Assembly (NCBI GenBank): GCA_937884975.1
Contig: CAKZZS010000015.1
Location: forward strand, 1-5,132
DNA: 5,132 nucleotides
Direction: 5' to 3'
DNA from: an uncultured Clostridia bacterium
Lineage (GTDB): Bacteria > Bacillota > Clostridia > Oscillospirales > Acutalibacteraceae
In this document: positions 1 to 3,220 of the stretch, one piece after another
Position numbering within the stretch: position 1 is the stretch's first letter
How the letters are laid out: every line of letters begins with the position of its first letter
Translations under genes and position numbers: made by a program
Notes under the pieces: generated by a model
Database searches by the model: none
Seen by the model: the letters and a program-made list of their open reading frames with translations, nothing else
Told to the model about the DNA's origin: nothing

Positions 1-81
1 TGGACGTTTCGTTATTATACTTAGTATAATAGCTATTATGCTTAATATAATTCCCAAAAGATAAATTATATATTTTTTCAT
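1..81 (-). CDS. Hydrophobic small ORF inside or after intron 2 (3' partial)
   Basis: 27 codons are visible from the ATG at 81 to the left edge, with no stop. AAAGGA lies 8 nt upstream. The protein starts MKKYIIYLLG, followed by a tandem IILSIIA/IILSIIT stretch, then TKRP. This is a positively charged start, a hydrophobic helix of about 18 residues and a basic flank, as in a signal anchor or single-pass membrane protein. The frame is also open upstream of the ATG back to a TAA near 126, so it could be a spliced exon read in this frame, but no group I 3' site fits that. Most likely it is an intron-borne gene in the P9 region, as in intron 1, or the start of an independent small membrane gene. 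I do not recognise the family. Confidence 0.45.
   Translation of the reverse strand, partial: MKKYIIYLLGIILSIIAIILSIITKRP
10..51 (-). repeat. Tandem 21-nt coding repeat in the hydrophobic ORF
   Basis: Copy 1 (51..31) encodes IILSIIA and copy 2 (30..10) encodes IILSIIT. The six shared residues differ at DNA level only by TTA/CTA (Leu) and AGC/AGT (Ser), both silent. The same bases also form a TATTATAC/GTATAATA inverted repeat on the plus strand (13..20 with 24..31). Confidence 0.7.
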
Positions 82-89
82 TATTTTAT

Positions 90-103
90 TCCTTTCAAAA
101 GGA
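90..103 (-). promoter_or_regulatory. Ribosome binding site of the hydrophobic ORF within a small hairpin
   Basis: UCCUUUUGAAAGGA: the Shine-Dalgarno AAGGA can pair with UCCUU just upstream (5 bp, UUGA loop). Such masking of the intron-ORF binding site is known for T4 intron genes; here it is short and only inferred. Confidence 0.4.
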
Positions 104-145
104 TTAGTTTTTACATCAGCAGGTTAATCACTCCCACTGCACAAA

Positions 146-165
146 AGCGTGTGATGTGTCACGCT
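146..165 (-). ncRNA. P9.1-like hairpin of intron 2
   Basis: AGCGUG (165..160) pairs with CACGCU (151..146) around an 8-nt loop, downstream of P9. It marks the end of the visible structured core; what follows leads to the ORF at 81. Confidence 0.6.
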
Positions 166-202
166 AACAATAATTAAGGTAATTGTGCCTTTACCTTAGT
201 CT

Positions 203-421
203 GGAACTATGCCTTCTTGAACCTTAGTCCAAGTTCCCATTATAGTCTCTGAACGTTCCTGTCAATGACAGGCTTCGCTGCAAATCAGCCTGTTTTATCC
301 TTGTAACCATACCCCATTCCTTTCAGATGAGCCACTATAATGTCGCCACTATAGTTTGGTAGATAAAGCCATTTTATATTAGGGCTTACATTTTATCAAA
401 TGCCTAACAGGTTGAACTTGG
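203..421 (-). ncRNA. Catalytic core (P3 to P7) of intron 2
   Basis: The order is P3, P4, the P5 region, P4', P6 with the CCUGUC-AUU-GACAGG hairpin (272..258), GAACGUUCAGAGACUAU containing the P7 5' strand, P3', a short P8 region, and P7'. Base A248 can be the bulge usual in P7. Only 31 nt separate the two P7 strands, so P7.1/P7.2 inserts are absent, unlike intron 1. Confidence 0.82.
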
Positions 422-517
422 GGATTTATTGTTTAACCCATACAATTTCGGTTGTTTTCTATGTAACGCCTTGCTTATGCTATCATAAGCTCGTTCCGTG
501 TTACCACCACGTTACAG

Positions 518-561
518 TCGGCATATTCTCTTTTGAGGGCAGACATTTTAGCCCTACCGAC
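518..561 (-). other. 5' splice site and P1 helix of intron 2
   Basis: Exon GUCGGU ends at 556 with a complete Gly codon (phase 0). GCCGAC pairs with it in six base pairs including the U.G at the cut. Reading through would add RAKMSAL and 19 more residues to a stop at 475..477. A rival cut after AGGGCU (U550) gives U opposite U rather than G, so it was not chosen. Confidence 0.75.
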
Positions 562-1170
562 GTTTTTAAAGGCACTTAAACTTCCCATTATTATAGGAAG
601 AAGTGTTTGCAAAGTGCCAAATTTTGATATAATTCCGTCAAGTATATTTAACGCACCAGTTGCACTATCAGTCAAAAATTTAATAAAATCTGAATTAACA
701 ACCGTATTAGACAACGATTGGAACGATGCTTCAAGTTGCTTCAACTTAGCCTCTTCTGATTCCAGCCAACGTGAATGTTCTTCCATAGCTGACCCAGTAG
801 AATTAAGAGATGTTTCTAATACTTTTTCAGCAACAGAAAACTGCTCAATTAAGCTGACACCTACATTTGCCTGTCGTGCGCCAAAGAGCGATTTCATTAA
901 CGAACTCTTAGCCATAGAGTCCATTTTGCTCCATACTTCACTAATTTTCTTTATAATTTCATAAGTACTTAAATACTGTCCATCATCACCAATTATATCA
1001 ACCTTGTTATTAGTAAGACCCATAACCAAATCTCTATAATCAGAAATGGTTTCACAAGCATATTCGGTTTCCTCACCCAACTCTTCTAACTGTGCCTTTG
1101 TTGAAACTAATCTAAGCGAAAGCGTCTTTAATGCTGTGCCGACAGTAGCAGAGTCTTGCACTACAGTATT
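556..1170 (-). CDS. Phage tail tape measure protein, exon 2
   Basis: This exon has 205 codons in phase 0 with exon 1. It begins NTVVQDSATVGTALKTLSLR, the known continuation of the tape measure core after ITAA. It then has GEETEYACETISDYRDLVMGL, a SLFGARQANVGVSLIEQF segment (the usual KxLxGxRQAN-like tape measure motif), a helical EEHSRWLESEEAKLKQLEA stretch, and a hydrophobic LQTLLPIIMGSLSAFKNVG end. A TTG-started reading of 239 residues covers it, but its first 8 residues come from intron 1 and its last 26 from intron 2. The exon is assigned to end at 556 because exon GUCGGU (561..556) can form a P1 helix with GCCGAC downstream. The rest of the protein must lie beyond the left edge, after intron 2. 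Confidence 0.88.
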
Positions 1171-1176
1171 CCTTAG
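1165..1176 (-). other. 3' splice site of intron 1
   Basis: The intron ends ACUAAGG, with the terminal G at 1171; exon 2 begins AAUACUG at 1170. Joining to GCU at 3218..3216 gives ITAA-NTVVQD without gain or loss of a base. The first four exon bases pair with the guide region (P10). Confidence 0.92.
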
Positions 1177-1181
1177 TATTT

Positions 1182-1202
1182 CAACGGATCGCAACTCCGT
1201 TG
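1182..1202 (-). ncRNA. P9.2 hairpin before the 3' splice site of intron 1
   Basis: CAACGGA (1202..1196) pairs with UCCGUUG (1188..1182) around a 7-nt loop. It abuts P9.1 with no unpaired base, then AAAUACUAAGG leads to the terminal G. P9, P9.1 and P9.2 therefore form a compact three-way junction. Confidence 0.82.
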
Positions 1203-1218
1203 TATTTTTGATTGATTA
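1202..1218 (-). repeat. P9.1 helix, 3' strand (17-nt inverted repeat arm)
   Basis: Minus-strand UAAUCAAUCAAAAAUAC. It pairs over all 17 bases with 2854..2838. It begins 3 nt after the endonuclease stop codon and runs into the hairpin at 1202..1182, which leads to the 3' splice site. The pair isolates the ORF cassette from the ribozyme. Confidence 0.88.
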
Positions 1219-1221
1219 TTT

Positions 1222-2610
1222 TTAAGCTATATTTTGAAGTTTATAATTGTCTACAAATTCATTCCATTGATCTTCGGTGTTATCACCATAACCATATATA
1301 CTATGAAACCTCTTATGTATTTCCTCTGTGATACAAACATAAGAGTGATAATATTCTTGTAAATCTAAAAATTCTTCTACAAACGTATTTAATTGCCCAT
1401 CAGTATAATCTTGAAAATTATCATATATAGGGAAATTTAATAATTCAATTGTTTCATCAAAAAGTAAATTAAAGCCGTGGCAATGATGGACTACAATATT
1501 GCTTTTAGAACCAGTAAGGCAGCAAGTATAATTGTTGATTTCCTTTACTTTTTGTTTCCACATAGCCAATCTCGACCTTGTATAAGCAACTAAATCCGTA
1601 TATCCACTTTTCTTGATTTCTCTTGGTCTATATAACCCTAATATTCTTAATTTTTGCTCAACACCATAAGGTTCCTTATTTATTTTATTAGCAAGTTCTT
1701 CATTTGTCATATTAAGATAATTTTCTTGTAAAAACTTAATATCTTCTTGTGAATATAATTTTGTTCTGTAGAAAAATCCCAATAAACCAAATTTTCTTGC
1801 TTTACCTTTTATTGCAAATTCACTTCTATTTGGTAAAAGTTTCATTACATCAGAAAATGGCTTTGTTTCATAATTTTCAAGTATTATCTTTTCTTCTTCA
1901 TCCGACCAATCTCTTGGAATAGTTAAGCCTAATTTTATTGCTTTTGCATTTATTGATTTAGAAGAATATTCTTTAGACAATCTCTTTTGTAAATCCTTAG
2001 TAGGTATTTTACGATAATATTGTCTTAACAACTCAATATCTTCTAAATCCCATTCCATAGATTTATACATACAATCTTTAGAACAAAAATGATGTGTGTT
2101 CTTTGTAAATTCTTTTTCTTGCCGTTCAAATATCTTTCCGCAATATTCACAAGTTGTTACAACTCTTTTTCTCAATTTTATTGATGCACATTCTTGACTA
2201 CAACATATCTTGCTATGATAATAAGTTTCAAAACTTTTCCCACACACAACACATACTTTTATTTCTAATTTAGGTTTTTTAGACCTATGATTTTCATAAC
2301 ATTCCCGATTGCAATATTTTTTAGGGTCTGATTTCCAAATAACAAATGGTTTTCCACATTCAACACAATGTCTTGTTTCGTGATTGTATTGGCTTTTATT
2401 TTGACACTCTTTTGAACAATAAATGCTTTTGTGAGTACCATTAACATAATCATTATATTTACTTAATGGTACTAAAAATTCTTTCCCACAAAAATGACAT
2501 TTAACAGTTCTATTTTTATAAGCCCTTCTACATTCAAGAGAGCAATATTTACTATTAGCTTTTCTTGCCTTAAATTCTTTTCCACAGTATACACACTTAC
2601 GAATTTCCAT
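1222..2610 (-). CDS. Intron-encoded HNH homing endonuclease with five zinc knuckles and three SANT-like repeats
   Basis: 462 residues. Five Cys4 knuckles of form CxxCGKxF...CSxEC: C6/C9/C23/C27, C38/C41/C65/C69, C82/C85/C100/C104, C120/C123/C137/C141, C154/C157/C176/C180. Three HTH/SANT-like repeats follow at about 187-229, 235-276 and 286-326, each starting W/Y-[SD]-xED and ending KLGL, KFGL or ILGL. The HNH domain spans about 350-456: MWKQKVKEINNYTC, CLTG (364-367), VHHCHGF (H375, H376), then EEIHKRFHSIYG (H432, H436) and GDNTEDQWNEF (N444), the usual pattern of phage intron HNH enzymes. The N-terminal modules should read long DNA targets while HNH nicks or cuts, so the gene would drive homing of intron 1 into intronless tape measure genes. 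The start ATG follows AAGGAG at a wide 14-nt spacing. The stop lies 3 nt before the P9.1 return strand. The ORF is intact, with no frameshift seen. Confidence 0.93.
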   Translation of the reverse strand: MEIRKCVYCGKEFKARKANSKYCSLECRRAYKNRTVKCHFCGKEFLVPLSKYNDYVNGTHKSIYCSKECQNKSQYNHETRHCVECGKPFVIWKSDPKKYCNRECYENHRSKKPKLEIKVCVVCGKSFETYYHSKICCSQECASIKLRKRVVTTCEYCGKIFERQEKEFTKNTHHFCSKDCMYKSMEWDLEDIELLRQYYRKIPTKDLQKRLSKEYSSKSINAKAIKLGLTIPRDWSDEEEKIILENYETKPFSDVMKLLPNRSEFAIKGKARKFGLLGFFYRTKLYSQEDIKFLQENYLNMTNEELANKINKEPYGVEQKLRILGLYRPREIKKSGYTDLVAYTRSRLAMWKQKVKEINNYTCCLTGSKSNIVVHHCHGFNLLFDETIELLNFPIYDNFQDYTDGQLNTFVEEFLDLQEYYHSYVCITEEIHKRFHSIYGYGDNTEDQWNEFVDNYKLQNIA

Positions 2611-2624
2611 ATCTGTGTCAACAT

Positions 2625-2630
2625 CTCCTT
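2625..2630 (-). promoter_or_regulatory. Ribosome binding site of the HNH gene, wide spacing
   Basis: AAGGAG is a strong Shine-Dalgarno, but 14 nt separate it from the ATG at 2610, more than the usual 5 to 9. No in-frame ATG, GTG or TTG lies between them. It sits 11 nt past the stop of the 61-residue gene, so coupling is possible. Confidence 0.55.
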
Positions 2631-2640
2631 CATTTTGTCA

Positions 2641-2826
2641 TTACCAGTTATCCTTATCTTTTTTTCTCATACTAAAAAAGAAGTCTAATGACTTCTGTAA
2701 GTCCTGACTCCTCTTAAATAACCAATATTCTTTTCCGTTTTCATCAAATTGTGACTTCTTATCAAATCCAAGCGCATATAAATATCTGCACATACGGACT
2801 GATTCACACTTGTAATAATCTTTCAT
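2641..2826 (-). CDS. Small intron-encoded protein, DUF5659-like
   Basis: This encodes 61 residues starting at the ATG at 2826, preceded by GAAAGG at 5-nt spacing; a longer reading from ATT at 2844 would overlap the P9.1 helix and lacks that site. The protein begins MKDYYKCESVRMCRYLYALG, then has DENGKEYWLFKRSQDLQKSL and a basic tail (MRKKDKDNW). The layout (Y-rich start, a LxxLGF-like turn, a W-x-F strand, then an amphipathic helix) resembles small DUF5659-type phage proteins that I recall; function unknown. It is the first gene of the cassette in the P9.1 loop of intron 1, 30 nt upstream of the HNH endonuclease and probably co-translated with it. It could be a DNA-binding accessory, an RNA-binding splicing aid, or an unrelated passenger. 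The gene call is fairly firm; the family call is tentative. Confidence 0.65.
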   Translation of the reverse strand: MKDYYKCESVRMCRYLYALGFDKKSQFDENGKEYWLFKRSQDLQKSLDFFFSMRKKDKDNW

Positions 2827-2831
2827 TTTAA

Positions 2832-2837
2832 CCTTTC
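2832..2837 (-). promoter_or_regulatory. Ribosome binding site of the 61-residue gene
   Basis: GAAAGG, 5 nt before the ATG at 2826. It decides this start over the upstream ATT reading. It touches the last base of the P9.1 5' strand, so ribosome loading and P9.1 pairing may compete. Confidence 0.65.
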
Positions 2838-2854
2838 TAATCAATCAAAAATAC
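2838..2854 (-). repeat. P9.1 helix, 5' strand (17-nt inverted repeat arm)
   Basis: Minus-strand GUAUUUUUGAUUGAUUA. It is a perfect reverse complement of the RNA at 1218..1202. It follows the P9 hairpin directly (G2854 is shared) and is followed directly by the Shine-Dalgarno of the 61-residue gene. Confidence 0.88.
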
Positions 2855-2873
2855 TCATACATTTCTGTATGAG
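2854..2873 (-). ncRNA. P9 hairpin of intron 1
   Basis: CUCAUACA-GAAA-UGUAUGAG: 8 bp closed by a GNRA tetraloop, 4 nt after the 3' strand of P7. A GNRA loop here is typical of the P9 tertiary contact in group I introns; the receptor was not identified. Confidence 0.85.
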
Positions 2874-2888
2874 AGTAGACTATGTTTT

Positions 2889-2910
2889 CACCCTCGACTT
2901 AACGTTAGGG
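2889..2910 (-). repeat. Duplicated intron hairpin, copy 2
   Basis: CCCUAACGU at 2910..2902, then UAAGUCGAGGGUG to 2889; 21 of 22 bases match the copy at 3064..3043. The stem is CCCU/AGGG and the loop AACGUUAAGUCG. It lies just upstream of the 3' strand of P7, while copy 1 lies just upstream of the 5' strand of P7. Confidence 0.85.
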
Positions 2911-3042
2911 GTACACCGTTTCCATTTAAGGGATTTTCACCCACGCCTTTGCGATTGCGCCGTACTTCTATTGTTTCAGCTATTCAGGGTTTTACCTTTA
3001 TTTTATTGCTGAAACCCGACAAGGGAATAGTCGTTGAACGCA

Positions 3043-3064
3043 CACCCTCGACTTTACGTTAGGG
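3043..3064 (-). repeat. Duplicated intron hairpin, copy 1
   Basis: CCCUAACGU at 3064..3056, then AAAGUCGAGGGUG to 3043. It forms a CCCU/AGGG stem (6 bp when extended by CA/UG) with loop AACGUAAAGUCG. It differs by one base, in the middle of the loop, from the copy at 2910..2889. Confidence 0.85.
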
Positions 3065-3200
3065 TGCTTTGTTGCAAATTAGCCATTGTTTCATCTCTAA
3101 CTTGTTAATCTGTCATAGTGTGATTTCTCCACTATTGTAGCATAGAGCTTTAGGCAATCAATGCAGTTAGATGTATTCGATAGATATGTTTCCATATCCT

Positions 3201-3220
3201 CAGCCAATATTGTTTAGCTG
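3201..3220 (-). other. 5' splice site and P1 helix of intron 1
   Basis: The cut lies between 3216 (exon U) and 3215. Exon CAGCU pairs with the internal guide GGCUG; the last exon U pairs with G3205, the wobble pair required in group I introns. The loop AAACAAUAUU also holds the P10 partner UAUU. The exon codon before the cut is a complete Ala codon, so the intron is in phase 0. Confidence 0.92.

Larger units (their letters stand above)
1..555 (-). ncRNA. Group I intron 2 in the tape measure gene (3' partial)
   Basis: The 5' site follows U556. P1 pairs exon GUCGGU (561..556) with GCCGAC (523..518), the last pair being U.G. The P1 loop holds an extra AGGGC/GCCCU stem. A P2 domain is closed by UGUAACG/CGUUACA with an inner GCUUAU/AUAAGC hairpin. 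P3 pairs CCAAGUUC (421..414) with GAACUUGG (236..229). P4 pairs CCUGUU (411..406) with AACAGG (294..289). GGCUGAUUUGCAGCGAAGC (290..272) matches the conserved P4'/P6 stretch of intron 1. P7 pairs GACUAU (247..242) with AUAGUUC (210..204). P9 pairs AAGGUAA (197..191) with UUACCUU (182..176). About 470 bases before the ORF at 81 hold no gene. No convincing 3' splice site with P10 to the guide flank (AAUAU) was found, so the intron likely extends past the left edge. Confidence 0.85.
1171..3215 (-). ncRNA. Group I intron 1 (IA-like) in the tape measure gene, with ORF cassette
   Basis: Self-splicing intron of 2045 nt. The 5' site follows U3216. P1 pairs exon CAGCU (3220..3216) with GGCUG (3205..3201), giving the required U.G at the cut. 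The intron ends in G1171. P10 pairs exon AAUA (1170..1167) with UAUU (3209..3206). P2 is GAUAUG-GAAA-CAUAUC (3198..3183). The segment GGCUAAUUUGCAACAAAGC (3084..3066) matches the conserved P4'/P6 stretch, also seen in T4 td. P7 is GACUAU (3032..3027) with AUAGUC (2883..2878), preceded by GUUCAAC. About 140 nt lie between the P7 strands, leaving room for P7.1/P7.2 as in subgroup IA. P9 is an 8-bp GAAA hairpin (2873..2854). Both ORFs sit in the loop of a 17-bp helix after P9. P3 and P8 were not assigned with confidence. Confidence 0.93.
2878..3215 (-). ncRNA. Ribozyme core region of intron 1
   Basis: This stretch of about 340 bases holds no gene; it is structured RNA. Beyond P1, P2 and P7, visible stems are AUAGUG/CACUAU (3135..3130 with 3120..3115), a P5-like hairpin; CUAAC/GUUAG (3170..3166 with 3101..3097), which closes the same domain; CACCCU/AGGGUG (3066..3061 with 3048..3043), a P6-side hairpin; GUUUCAGC/GCUGAAAC (3015..3008 with 2980..2973), likely P7.1 or P7.2; and CCCU/AGGG (2910..2907 with 2894..2891) just before the 3' strand of P7. 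Pairings were found by eye and are not energy-tested. Confidence 0.8.

Noticed and set aside
13..31. TATTATAC/GTATAATA inverted repeat as a terminator or operator
   Set aside because: It is AT-only with a 3-nt loop and no U-tract, and it is explained by the tandem IILSII coding repeat.
82..130. 3' splice site of intron 2 within the window, for example after G91
   Set aside because: The candidate is in frame with the open reading, but the exon start AAUAAA does not pair with the guide flank AAUAU, so P10 fails; kept only as an unlikely alternative.
240..300. CCTGTC-ATT-GACAGG hairpin as a transcription terminator
   Set aside because: No U-run follows; it is immediately followed by the P7 segment of a group I core and sits where P6 should be.
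533..964. Plus-strand ORF of 143 codons
   Set aside because: It is antisense to exon 2, whose protein matches the tape measure family; no family features or binding site were seen on the plus strand.
475..1194. A 239-residue reading from TTG at 1194 as a separate protein
   Set aside because: Its first 8 residues are intron 1 sequence and its last 26 are intron 2 sequence; the rest is exon 2 of the tape measure gene. No ribosome binding site suits the TTG.
2265..2453. Minus-strand ORF of 62 codons in another frame
   Set aside because: It overlaps the zinc-knuckle part of the HNH gene in a second frame; its composition reflects that frame and it has no recognisable domain.
2494..2688. Plus-strand ORF of 64 codons, rich in Phe and Ile
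   Set aside because: It is antisense to the HNH start and the end of the 61-residue gene; the hydrophobic look comes from reading Lys/Glu codons in reverse.
1171..3215. A group II intron or an inserted transposon instead of a group I intron
   Set aside because: There is no GUGYG start, no domain V hairpin and no reverse transcriptase; there are no terminal inverted repeats or target duplication at 3215/1171. The P1, P7 and P10 pairings all fit group I.
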